In this document: positions 1 to 7,421 of the stretch, piece by piece | Layout of the letters: each line of letters opens with the position of its first letter | Numbering within the stretch: position 1 is the stretch's first letter | Assembly: GCA_039916225.1 (NCBI GenBank) | Contig: JBDSLU010000057.1 | Span: 1 to 39,854, forward strand | Origin: JBDSLU01 sp039916225 | GTDB lineage: Bacteria > Acidobacteriota > Vicinamibacteria > Vicinamibacterales > Vicinamibacteraceae | Reading direction: 5' to 3' | Length of the DNA: 39,854 nt | Position numbers and translations under genes: made by a program | The notes under the pieces: model-generated | What the model saw: the letters and a program-made list of their open reading frames with translations, nothing else | What the model was told of the DNA's origin: nothing | Database searches by the model: none

Positions 1-332
1 GAACGGCCACCGTCGCGCGCCCAGACGAACCCGTCGCTCTCCAGCCGAAGCTCGGTGCGATGGCCGATACCGGTCCGCCACAGTGCCTGTGGAGCGGCAA
101 CCTCCCGCCGCGCTCCGTCGTGACTCAGCGACGCGCCGATCTCGATTTGAAGCAACCCGGGGTCCACCACCGTCGGTGGCGTGCCGAAGCCGGGTCGGTC
201 TGGAGCGATCGGTGCGGCGTCTCGGGTGGACTGCGCATGCACCGCCGCCGGCCCCGCCGCACACAGGCAGCCGACGATGATCAGCCCTCGACCGAGCGAG
301 GCGGAACGACGAGACGCGCCGTGGGGCTGCAT
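1..332 (-). CDS. Outer-membrane transporter-like protein, N-terminal part (runs off left edge)
   Basis: Reading leftward from the ATG at 332-330, the frame stays open to the window edge and gives about 110 residues. Residues 1-34 form a signal peptide: a basic start, the hydrophobic stretch LIIVGCLCAAGPAAV, and an AHAQ-like cleavage site. The mature start carries DRPGFGTPPTVVDPGLLQIE and then strands with alternating hydrophobic residues. A DRP..G.P..V..G..Q.E.G opening is typical of the putative phenol-degradation MetA/transporter-like outer-membrane barrel family (Phenol_MetA_deg), which is usually 250-330 residues. The product is therefore probably a periplasm-exported barrel. It lies 78 bases downstream of the DinB-like gene on the same strand and may share its transcript. 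The substrate cannot be inferred. The coding call is firm; the family call is moderate because only the N-terminal third is present. Confidence 0.6.
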   Translation of the reverse strand, partial: MQPHGASRRSASLGRGLIIVGCLCAAGPAAVHAQSTRDAAPIAPDRPGFGTPPTVVDPGLLQIEIGASLSHDGARREVAAPQALWRTGIGHRTELRLESDGFVWARDGGR

Positions 333-410
333 TGCGGAGGCCGGATCGGCCTGGAGACCCCACCGAGTCGAGGTAAGACTGCTCCGACCCGGATTCGGCC
401 CCTTCAGCCG

Positions 411-992
411 TCACCGGCGCTGCTGCTGTGCACGCTCCGTGGACGGCGGCACCAATCCCTTGATCCGCATGTAGGTGACGAGGTTCCCGTAGTGCTCGTT
501 GGTGTGTGAGACGTTGCGAAAGAGCAGCGCACCCGCCGGCATGTCCGTGCGGCCCGCCTTGACCGATGCGAGCGCCTTCTCGTCGGTCATCGCGCCGTAG
601 ACCTCGTCGCAGTAAGCGATGGCCTTGGCGAGCGCCGCGCCGAGTTGGGCCTTCGTGGTCAACTTGTCCCAACCCGTCACCCCCGGAGGCGGGTCGCCCT
701 TGGCCAAGGCGCAGTACGTCAGGTTGGCTTCGGCGATGTGGACGACGAACTCGCCGAAGGTGCGCACGGTGTCCACCGGCCGGAATCCATAGTCGGCTTC
801 CGCCATTTTCGCCGCCGCTTCGGTCACGTTCAGTTTGACGGCGTTGTATTGATCTCGCAGGGCCGCAGAGAGAGGACCGTTTCCTGGTGTCGGCGACGCC
901 GGCGCGGACGCTGTCTGGGCAGAGGCAATTGCGCCCGCCGAGACGAAGGCGAGCACCAGCGACGAACGGATCAGAAAGGCAGTGGATCGCAT
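411..992 (-). CDS. Exported DinB-superfamily protein
   Basis: The 193-residue product has a signal peptide (about residues 1-26, MRSTAFLIRSSLVLAF to ASAQ) followed by an Ala/Pro/Thr-rich linker. The rest is an alpha-helical domain with the layout of the DinB/YfiT-like four-helix bundle: an early helix with AADYGFRPVDTVRTFGEFVVH, an internal HIAEANLTYCAL, and a late HTNEHYGNLVTYMR. The histidines in the H(I)AE and HTNEHYG segments match the metal-binding positions usual for this family. DinB-like proteins are often thiol- or metal-dependent transferases, but secreted versions such as this are common in Acidobacteriota and have no assigned substrate. The ATG at 992 is preceded on the minus strand by GGAGG (about 8 bases upstream), which supports this start. 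The C-terminus ends in a Gln/Arg tail (QQQRR). Confidence 0.78.
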   Translation of the reverse strand: MRSTAFLIRSSLVLAFVSAGAIASAQTASAPASPTPGNGPLSAALRDQYNAVKLNVTEAAAKMAEADYGFRPVDTVRTFGEFVVHIAEANLTYCALAKGDPPPGVTGWDKLTTKAQLGAALAKAIAYCDEVYGAMTDEKALASVKAGRTDMPAGALLFRNVSHTNEHYGNLVTYMRIKGLVPPSTERAQQQRR

Positions 993-1046
993 CGAGTCGA
1001 CCTCCGGCGGAAGGGACCGCGACCGGACGTCGAGCGCGGCCCTGGC

Positions 1047-1052
1047 ATTCTA
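1047..1052 (-). promoter_or_regulatory. Candidate -10 box (TAGAAT) for the DinB-like gene
   Basis: On the minus strand the hexamer TAGAAT (5 of 6 to TATAAT) lies in GC-rich sequence and would place a start of transcription near 1040, about 48 bases before the ATG at 992. No convincing -35 hexamer is seen at 16-18 bases. The same hexamer occurs upstream of mutS2 at 4863. The call is tentative. Confidence 0.35.
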
Positions 1053-1158
1053 CGCCGCCGGGCACATCGCGGCCCAAAGCCGGTCCTCGGCCTCGACGAG
1101 CGCCGCTCCTCCTGACGTCCGTCGCCGGCGCCGCGCGGGTCGCCCCGCCGCGGGCCGG

Positions 1159-2283
1159 CTACCGGCGGTCGAGCGGGAGCCAACCCTGTGGATACGCCGG
1201 GCCGGTGTAGTCGGCGCGGGGTCGGATCAGGCGGTTGTTGGCGAGCTGTTCGAGCACGTGCGCCGTCCAGCCCGAGACGCGGCTGACCGCGAAAATCGGG
1301 GTGAAGAGCGCGATCGGAATGCCGAGCGTGTGGTAGGTCGACGCCGAGTAGAAGTCGACGTTCGGGTTCAGCTTCTTCTCGCCCTTGACCAGCGCCTCGA
1401 TGCGCTCGGACATCGCGTACCAGCGCGGCTCGCCGGCTTCGGCGCCGAGCGCCTTGGACATGCGGCGCAGGTGCGTCGCCCGCGGATCCTCGGTGTGGTA
1501 GACGCGGTGGCCGAAGCCGGGGATCTTTTCCTTCTTGGCCAGCTTGGCGCGGATCGCGTCGTCGACGCGCTCGGGCGTGGCGTCGGCGCCGAGCTCGAGG
1601 AGCAGGCGCATCACGTCGGCGTTGGCGCCGCCATGCAGCGGCCCCTTGAGCGCGCCGATCCCGCCGACGACGGCAGAGTGCACGTCGGACAGCGTCGCCG
1701 CGATGACCCGGGCCGCGAACGTCGAGGCGTTCAGCTCGTGGTCGGCGTGCAGCGTCAGCGCGATGTCGAACGCCTTCACCGCGGTCGGCTTGGGCCGATC
1801 GCCGGTCAGCATGTAGAGGAAGTTGGCGGCGTGCGACAGCGCCGGATCCGGCGCGACGATGCCCTTCCCCGCTTCGACGCGGCCCATCGCCGCGACCAGG
1901 CTGGCGATCTGGCCGGTCAGGCGCACCGCCTTGCGGTAGGACGCCGCGGCCGAATTGTCCTTGGCGTCCTTGTCGTAGTGCGCGAGCGCCGACGTCAGCG
2001 TCCGCAGCAGGTCCATCCCATCAGCCGCCGGCAGCTGGTGCAGCAGCCGGACGATCGGCTCGGGCAGGACACGCGCCTCGGCGAGCTGCGTCTGGAGGTC
2101 GCCGAGCTCCGCCCGCGTCGGCAGCCGGCGATGCCAGAGGAGGAAACAGACCTCCTCGAACGTCGCGTGCTGCGCGAGGTCGTGGATGTCGAAGCCGCAG
2201 TAGGACAGGATGCCGCGGTCGCCGTCGATCCAGCAGATCGCCGACGACGTCGCGACGACGTCTTCGAGTCCGGCCTTACTCAC
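1159..2283 (-). CDS. gltA: Citrate synthase
   Basis: This 374-residue protein condenses oxaloacetate and acetyl-CoA to citrate (or propionyl-CoA to methylcitrate if it is the 2-methylcitrate paralogue). It has the compact length of the Gram-positive/archaeal-like citrate synthases. The catalytic triad is visible: His217 in PLHGGAN, His259 in GFGHRVY, and Asp310 in NPNVDFYSAS. Also present are the HADHELNAST segment (about 179-188) and the Arg-bearing SGWTAHVLEQ and NRLIRPRADYTG near the C-terminus. The N-terminal GILSYCGFDIHDLAQHATFEEVCFLL (residues 24 onward) is the usual citrate-synthase opening. The start is GTG at 2283, embedded in the 3' end of the glycosyltransferase gene: the shared bases GTGAGTAA carry its start and the upstream stop. 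Translation is therefore probably coupled. Citrate versus methylcitrate synthase cannot be settled here; no prpB/prpD neighbours are present. Confidence 0.93.
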   Translation of the reverse strand: MSKAGLEDVVATSSAICWIDGDRGILSYCGFDIHDLAQHATFEEVCFLLWHRRLPTRAELGDLQTQLAEARVLPEPIVRLLHQLPAADGMDLLRTLTSALAHYDKDAKDNSAAASYRKAVRLTGQIASLVAAMGRVEAGKGIVAPDPALSHAANFLYMLTGDRPKPTAVKAFDIALTLHADHELNASTFAARVIAATLSDVHSAVVGGIGALKGPLHGGANADVMRLLLELGADATPERVDDAIRAKLAKKEKIPGFGHRVYHTEDPRATHLRRMSKALGAEAGEPRWYAMSERIEALVKGEKKLNPNVDFYSASTYHTLGIPIALFTPIFAVSRVSGWTAHVLEQLANNRLIRPRADYTGPAYPQGWLPLDRR

Positions 2284-3775
2284 CCGCCGCCTGCGTGCGC
2301 AGCGCCATGTTGTCGCCGCCGAACTGCTGCACGATCGAGAGCAGGCCGGTGTAGAGGAAGCCGACCTGGAACAGCACCAGGAACGGCAGCGTGCCGTAGA
2401 TGCCGTTGGCGAGTGCGTAGAAGACAGTGATCGTGAAGTAGAGGCCGAGGACGCATTCGATCAGCGGCTGGGCCAGCTCGATCTGGTGGTACTTCTTGCC
2501 CTGCCAGTCGTCCGAGTCGCGCTCGATGCCGTACTTCGGGGTGCGGGCGAATTCGCCGCTCTCCTTGTGCATCAGCGCCTCGATGACGGCCCGGGCGTTG
2601 TTGATGCACAGCCCGATGCCGATCGACATGACGAACGGCAGGTACTTGAGGCGCGACTTCCAGGTGTCGGGGAAGAGCTCGCGCTGGCAGACCACGTAGA
2701 AGTTGAACACCGAGAACGTCGCCGCGAAGAACAACGGCACGTCGATCAGCATCATTTCCGTCCAGCCCATGTTGTAGCGGACGTACATGGACGGGAACAT
2801 GAGCAGCGAGAGCAGCACCATCAACAGGTAGTTGAAGTTGGCGGTGAGGTGGAAGAACGCCTCGGCCTTGACCAGGAACGGCAGATCCGACTGCAGGATG
2901 CGCGGCAGCACCTTGCGGCAGGTCTGGATCGAGCCCTTGGCCCAGCGGTGCTGCTGCGACTTGAAGGCGTTCATCTCGACCGGCACTTCCGCCGGCGAAA
3001 CGAGGTCCTGCATGAACACGAACTTCCAGCCGCGCAACTGGGCGCGGTAGGACAGGTCGAGGTCCTCGGTCAGGGTGTCGTGCTGCCAGCCGCCGGCGTC
3101 GGCGATGACGCTGGTCCGCCAGATGCCGGCGGTGCCATTGAAATTGAAGAAGCAGCCGGCGCGATTGCGGCTGCCGTGCTCGAGGACGAAGTGGCCGTCG
3201 AGCAGGATGGCCTGCACGCGCGTCAGCAGCGAGTAGTCGCGGTTGATGTGGCCCCAGCGCGCCTGCACCATCCCCACCCGTGGGCTGGCGAACTGCGGCA
3301 CCGTGCGGCGGAGGAAGTCGGCGGGCGCGATGAAATCGGCATCGAAGATGGCGACGAACTCGCCACGGGCGACCTTCAGCCCTTCATCGAGGGCCCCGGC
3401 CTTGTAGCCGGTCCGGTCGACGCGATGGATGTACTTGATGTCGAAGCCCTGCGCGGCGTGCCGGCGGACGGCGAGCTCGGCAATCTCACGCGTCTCGTCG
3501 GTCGAGTCGTCGAGGACCTGGATTTCCAGGAGGTGCCGCGGATAGTCCATGGCCAGGACCGACTCGATGAGCCGGTTGACCACGTACATCTCGTTGTAGA
3601 TCGGCAGTTGGATGGTGACCACCGGGAGCGGATCGGGCTCGGGCAGCGGGCCCGGCACGTTCTGCCGGTGCTTCATGTAGAGAAACACCAGGTAGTAGCG
3701 GTGCCATCCGTACACCGCGAGGATGCACAGGATGAAGAAGTACGCCGCTAGAATCAGCCCTTCGGTTAAGGTCAT
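2276..3775 (-). CDS. Membrane glycosyltransferase, family 2 (cellulose-synthase-like)
   Basis: The 499-residue inner-membrane processive-type GT2 has one N-terminal TM segment (about residues 5-28), a cytosolic GT-A domain, and a C-terminal cluster of about four TM helices (about 305-480). The catalytic signature is complete: LPIYNE (57-62), LDDSTDET with Asp89-Asp90, the DAD of FDADF (145-147) for nucleotide-sugar/metal binding, TEDLDLSYR (236-244, base Asp), and QQHRW (274-278, the Q..RW motif of polymerising GTs). The layout resembles CsbB/BcsA-like beta-glycosyltransferases and the glucomannan-synthase-like group without a PilZ domain. The product polymer is unknown. Its stop overlaps the GTG start of citrate synthase by 8 bases. 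It is divergent from larB, and its leader holds a small hairpin and a TAGGAT box (3788-3823). Confidence 0.88.
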   Translation of the reverse strand: MTLTEGLILAAYFFILCILAVYGWHRYYLVFLYMKHRQNVPGPLPEPDPLPVVTIQLPIYNEMYVVNRLIESVLAMDYPRHLLEIQVLDDSTDETREIAELAVRRHAAQGFDIKYIHRVDRTGYKAGALDEGLKVARGEFVAIFDADFIAPADFLRRTVPQFASPRVGMVQARWGHINRDYSLLTRVQAILLDGHFVLEHGSRNRAGCFFNFNGTAGIWRTSVIADAGGWQHDTLTEDLDLSYRAQLRGWKFVFMQDLVSPAEVPVEMNAFKSQQHRWAKGSIQTCRKVLPRILQSDLPFLVKAEAFFHLTANFNYLLMVLLSLLMFPSMYVRYNMGWTEMMLIDVPLFFAATFSVFNFYVVCQRELFPDTWKSRLKYLPFVMSIGIGLCINNARAVIEALMHKESGEFARTPKYGIERDSDDWQGKKYHQIELAQPLIECVLGLYFTITVFYALANGIYGTLPFLVLFQVGFLYTGLLSIVQQFGGDNMALRTQAAGE

Positions 3776-3787
3776 GGTCTGGGGGTC

Positions 3788-3823
3788 GCGCCCCTGCAGG
3801 GCGCGCTTGAAACAAGCATCCTA
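3788..3823 (-). promoter_or_regulatory. Leader hairpin and candidate -10 of the glycosyltransferase gene
   Basis: On the minus strand TAGGAT (3823-3818) could serve as the -10 box, with transcription starting near 3811, 36 bases before the ATG at 3775. Between them lies GCGCCC/GGGCGC (3788-3793 with 3799-3804, five-base loop) and a small GCTTG-TTT-CAAGC hairpin. No clear Shine-Dalgarno sequence precedes the ATG, so the hairpin may affect initiation. This is a weak inference. Confidence 0.3.
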
Positions 3824-3929
3824 GTGCGTCGGCTGAGGTGCGTCAAACCTCAGCCGGTCCGCTGCCCACGTCTGCATGGCCTTGACGCGGTCTGCGTAGA
3901 CCCGGCCACGCTCGGCTCTTGCAAGTCTC

Positions 3930-4775
3930 ATGACCGACGCCACCATCCGCGCCATTCTGGCTGCCGTCTCCCGCGGCGACACCCCGTCCGACGACGCCGC
4001 GGCCCGTCTCATCGCGGCGTTTCGCGCGGCGCCGTACGAGGATTTGGGCTTTGCCCGCGTGGATCATCACCGCGCGGTGCGGCAAGGCCAGCCGGAAGTC
4101 GTCTTCGGATTAGGCAAATCGACGAGCCAGGTTGTAGAAATTTCACGACGCATCGCCGGCCGTGGGCACGCCCTGCTGGTGACGCGGGCGACGCCGGAGA
4201 TGGGCGCCGCAGTGTCCGCAGAGCTTACACACTGCCGCTACGATGTCATCTCCCGGACGATCGTCCGCCCGCCAACCGAGCCCGGGGCTCCTGCGGGGGC
4301 CCTCACCGGTGCCCCAACCAGCGCTCAGCCCGGAGCACAGCCCACGGTTCAGCCAGCGCCCCAGGCCGGGTCCAAGCCCGCAGAGGTGCTCGTGTGCTGC
4401 GCCGGGACCGCCGACCTGCCCGTCGCCGAGGAGGCCGGCGTGTGCGGCGAGGCGATGGGACTGACGGTCGAGCGGCTCTACGACGTCGGCGTCGCTGGGA
4501 TCCACCGACTCCTGGACGCCCGGAACCGCTTGGAGGCCGCCCGCGTCCTCATCGTGGTGGCGGGGATGGAAGGCGCGCTGCCGAGCGTCGTCGGTGGTCT
4601 GACCGCCGCCCCGGTCATCGCGGTCCCCACCAGCGTGGGTTATGGAGCCAGTTTCAACGGACTGGCGGCTCTCCTGGCGATGCTGAACAGCTGCGCGTCA
4701 GGCATCGCGGTCATGAATATCGACAACGGCTTCGGCGCGGCGGCGTTGGCCGCCCGGATCCTGCGTAGCCGCTGA
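3930..4775 (+). CDS. larB: Nickel-pincer cofactor biosynthesis carboxylase/hydrolase LarB
   Basis: The 281-residue protein matches LarB, which carboxylates and hydrolyses nicotinic acid adenine dinucleotide as the first step of the nickel-pincer nucleotide cofactor made by LarB, LarE and LarC for lactate racemase and relatives. The N-terminal LarB region includes FARVDHHRAVRQGQPEVVFGLGKS (from about residue 41). The C-terminal AIR-carboxylase-like domain has CCAGTADLPVAEEA (from about 155), VAGMEGALPSVVGGL and VPTSVGYGASFNGLAALLAM, the usual PurE-like nucleotide loops. Residues about 114-151 form a low-complexity Ala/Pro/Gln/Gly/Thr linker between the halves, longer than usual. No larC, larE or larA lies within this window. 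Upstream, GGTCT-GCGT-AGACC (3889-3902) is a small dyad of unknown meaning. The ATG at 3930 is the first good start; its Shine-Dalgarno is weak. Confidence 0.88.
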   Translation: MTDATIRAILAAVSRGDTPSDDAAARLIAAFRAAPYEDLGFARVDHHRAVRQGQPEVVFGLGKSTSQVVEISRRIAGRGHALLVTRATPEMGAAVSAELTHCRYDVISRTIVRPPTEPGAPAGALTGAPTSAQPGAQPTVQPAPQAGSKPAEVLVCCAGTADLPVAEEAGVCGEAMGLTVERLYDVGVAGIHRLLDARNRLEAARVLIVVAGMEGALPSVVGGLTAAPVIAVPTSVGYGASFNGLAALLAMLNSCASGIAVMNIDNGFGAAALAARILRSR

Positions 4776-4832
4776 AACCTGCCCGCCCCCCCCCAGGCCC
4801 GCCCCCCCAGGGCAGAGCGCCTTCCAGAGCCT

Positions 4833-4851
4833 GCCGGCCGAAGCGGCCGGC
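4833..4851 (+). terminator. GC-rich hairpin after larB
   Basis: GCCGGCCG-AAG-CGGCCGGC is a perfect 8-bp stem with a 3-base loop, 57 bases after the larB stop. It lacks a following U-run, so it is a weak intrinsic terminator at best. It lies just upstream of the TAGAAT box of mutS2 and could equally belong to promoter architecture. C-runs (about 4787-4806) lie between it and larB. Confidence 0.4.
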
Positions 4852-4862
4852 CGCGGCCATGC

Positions 4863-4868
4863 TAGAAT
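4863..4868 (+). promoter_or_regulatory. Candidate -10 box (TAGAAT) for mutS2-dnaG
   Basis: ATGCTAGAATCA contains TAGAAT with a start of transcription expected near 4875, about 45 bases before the mutS2 ATG. Its upstream neighbourhood is a strong hairpin rather than a -35 box. The same hexamer precedes the DinB-like gene on the other strand. Confidence 0.4.
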
Positions 4869-4919
4869 CAGCGGTTGCACTGCTAGGCAGGCCAGCCAGC
4901 AGGGCTCCACCGACATCGC

Positions 4920-7421
4920 ATGCATCCAGGCACCCTAAGGGCGCTCGAGTTCTCCCGTGTCCTCGAGGCGCTGGCGAGCTACGCGTTGACGCCCCTCGGG
5001 GCCGACCGCGCTGGCGAGCTCTCGCCGCTCGGGGACCGATCCGCCGTCGAGGCCGCGTTGGCCGAGACGTCGGAAGGGGTCTGGCTCCTCGATCGCCACC
5101 CCAACTTCCCGCTGCGGGCGCCGGCGGACTTCGCGGACACCCTCCTCGACCTGACCGCTCCCGACGGCCCGCTCGAGCCGCTGCGGCTCCTGGGCCTGGC
5201 CGACGCGCTCGACTCCATCGATCAGGTGCGGACGGTGATCCGGCGGGAGCCGCGCACGTCGCTGCCCCGCCTGGGCACCCTCGCCGACCGCCTGGCTTCG
5301 TTCGCAACCGAGACGCGGGCGGTGCGGAAGGCGATCGACGGCGCCGGCGAAGTGGCCGACGACGCCAGCCCCGCGCTGCGCGACATCCGCGACCGGCTCC
5401 GCCGCCAGCGCGGCAAGCTGCGCACGACGCTCGAGGGCTTCCTGCGCGGCCGCGACACCGCCAAATACCTGCAAGAGCAGGTCGTCACCGACCGCCAGGG
5501 CCGTTACGTGGTCGTGGTGAAGTCCGAGCACCGGCACGCCATCCCCGGCCTGATCCACGGCAGCTCGGCGTCCGGCGCCAGCCTCTACCTCGAGCCGCTG
5601 GCGACGGTGGAGATCAACAACGAGCTGATCGCGCTGAACGAGGAGGAGAAGGCCGAGGTCTACCGGATCCTCACGGCGCTGACCAATGCCTTCCGGCTGC
5701 GCGCCGAGGAGCTCGACACGACCATCGACGCCGCGACGACGCTGGACGTCGTCCAGGCCAAGGCGCGCCTCGCCGCCGCCTGCCGGGCCAGTGCACCCGG
5801 CCTGTCGACCGACGGCCGGCTCGAGCTGACCGGCGCCCGGCATCCGCTGCTCATTCCCGCCGTCGTCTCTCGCACCCGTGACGAGGGCGGCACCCGCGTC
5901 GCCCGCGATCGCGAGCCGGTCGCCGTCGACGTCAAACTGATCCCGCCGACGCGCGTGCTCGTCATCACCGGTCCGAACACCGGCGGCAAGACGGTGGCCC
6001 TGAAGACCGCGGCGCTGCTGGCGCTGATGGCCCAATGCGGCCTGCACATCCCGGCCGAAGCGGGCTCGGCGCTGCCGGTGTTCCGCACGATCTTCGCCGA
6101 CATCGGCGACGAGCAGTCGATCGACGCCAACCTGAGCACGTTCTCGTGGCACGTCACCAACATCGCGGCGATGGATCGGTCGCTCGAGATGCCGGCGCTG
6201 GTGCTGCTCGACGAGCTCGGCGCCGGCACCGATCCGGTCGAAGGCGGCGCGCTCGGCATGGCGCTGGTCGATCACTTCAAGGCGCGCGGCGCGCTCGTCC
6301 TCGCCACCACGCACTACGACGCGCTGAAGTCGTATGCGGCGACCACGCCCGGCGTCGTCGCCGCGGCGTTCAACGTCAACCCCGAGACGTTCGCCCCGAC
6401 CTATCGCCTGATCTACGGGTCGCCGGGCGCCAGTCTGGCCCTCGACATGGCCGCGCGCCTCGGGCTGCCGCCGTCGATCGTGGCCGCCGCCCGCGGCTTC
6501 CGCACGACGCGCGAATCGCAGGTGGCCGAGCACCTGGCCCGCGTCGACCAGGATCTGCAGGCGCTCGATCGCGAGCGGCGAGAGGTGGCCCAGGCGCGTC
6601 TGGAGCTGGCCTCGACCGAGAACGACCTGCGGGCCCGCGTCGAGGCGGTCAAGGCGCGCGAGCAGCGGGCCCAGCGCAAGGCGGATGACGCGCTGCAGCA
6701 GCGGCTGCGCGACGCCAGGCGCGAGATCGATCGGGTCGTCGAGGACGCCCGGGCCAAGGCCGGCGCGCTCGCCGACGCCGCGGCGACGCCGCGACTCGTG
6801 ACCCGGGGCGGCGGCATCACACGTCCCGGGGGCCGCCTGTCCGGCGGGATCTCGACCGGCGAGACCGGCCACTTGCGGGCCGACGCGCTGGCCGCCCTCG
6901 ACGCCGTCGCCGGCCGCGTCCAGACCGGCGAATCGGATGACCCGAGCACGCTGCTGCCGCCCGAGATCGCCGTGCCGATCGAAACCGGCGTCCGCGTCCG
7001 CGTGCCGCCGGGTCTCGAGGGCGTCGTCACCTCCGTCCAGGGCAAGACGGCGGAGATCAGCATCAACGGCAAGCGGCTCAGGGCGCCGGTCGCCGATCTC
7101 ATCGTCATCGGCCGGCCGGGTGCGCCCGCACCGGCCACCGTCCGGGTCAACGTGACCCTGACCTCGTCGACGTCGGGCACGTCGGACCTCAACGTCATCG
7201 GCTGCACCGTGCCCGAGGCGATCGAGCGGACCGACAAGTTCCTCGACCAGGCGGTCATGGGCGAGCTGCGGGAAATACGGGTCATCCACGGACACGGCAC
7301 CGGGCAGTTGCGCCGGGCCCTCACGGCGTTCCTGGCGGAGCACCCGCAGGTGCTGCGGGCGGCGGGCGCGCCGCCGAACCAGGGTGGTGGCGGGGTCACG
7401 GTCGTGGAGCTGAAGGACTGA
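4920..7421 (+). CDS. mutS2: Endonuclease MutS2 (MutS-family ATPase with Smr domain)
   Basis: The 833-residue product has the full MutS2 plan: an N-terminal clamp/core region starting HPGTLRALEFSRVLEAL, the ABC-type ATPase with Walker A GPNTGGKT (351-358) and Walker B LVLLDELGAGTDP (about 424-437), a long coiled-coil arm rich in Glu/Arg/Ala (about 520-620), a KOW-like segment (VRVPPGLEGVVTSVQGK, about 695-711), and a C-terminal Smr nuclease domain (about 756-833) with DLNVIG and VIHGHGTGQLRRAL. MutS2 acts on branched DNA or collided ribosomes rather than in mismatch repair. The Smr LDLHG motif is altered to DLNVIG here, while the catalytically linked HGHGTG loop is intact. The stop TGA shares its last base with the dnaG ATG (TGATG), so the genes are coupled. 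Confidence 0.96.
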   Translation: MHPGTLRALEFSRVLEALASYALTPLGADRAGELSPLGDRSAVEAALAETSEGVWLLDRHPNFPLRAPADFADTLLDLTAPDGPLEPLRLLGLADALDSIDQVRTVIRREPRTSLPRLGTLADRLASFATETRAVRKAIDGAGEVADDASPALRDIRDRLRRQRGKLRTTLEGFLRGRDTAKYLQEQVVTDRQGRYVVVVKSEHRHAIPGLIHGSSASGASLYLEPLATVEINNELIALNEEEKAEVYRILTALTNAFRLRAEELDTTIDAATTLDVVQAKARLAAACRASAPGLSTDGRLELTGARHPLLIPAVVSRTRDEGGTRVARDREPVAVDVKLIPPTRVLVITGPNTGGKTVALKTAALLALMAQCGLHIPAEAGSALPVFRTIFADIGDEQSIDANLSTFSWHVTNIAAMDRSLEMPALVLLDELGAGTDPVEGGALGMALVDHFKARGALVLATTHYDALKSYAATTPGVVAAAFNVNPETFAPTYRLIYGSPGASLALDMAARLGLPPSIVAAARGFRTTRESQVAEHLARVDQDLQALDRERREVAQARLELASTENDLRARVEAVKAREQRAQRKADDALQQRLRDARREIDRVVEDARAKAGALADAAATPRLVTRGGGITRPGGRLSGGISTGETGHLRADALAALDAVAGRVQTGESDDPSTLLPPEIAVPIETGVRVRVPPGLEGVVTSVQGKTAEISINGKRLRAPVADLIVIGRPGAPAPATVRVNVTLTSSTSGTSDLNVIGCTVPEAIERTDKFLDQAVMGELREIRVIHGHGTGQLRRALTAFLAEHPQVLRAAGAPPNQGGGGVTVVELKD

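Noticed and set aside
60..509. Plus-strand frames at the left edge
   Set aside because: The minus-strand frame from 332 gives a signal peptide and a family-like sequence, and DinB occupies the rest.
2210..3751. 513-codon plus-strand frame opposite the glycosyltransferase
   Set aside because: Antisense shadow; the translation is rich in Val/Glu/Asp/His with no fold signals.
4787..4806. C-runs between larB and mutS2
   Set aside because: Simple homopolymer-rich spacer; possible sequencing trouble spot, no function inferred.
4935..7343. 802-codon minus-strand frame inside mutS2
   Set aside because: Shadow of mutS2, with no recognisable domain and a biased composition rich in Gly/Arg/Asp/Gln.
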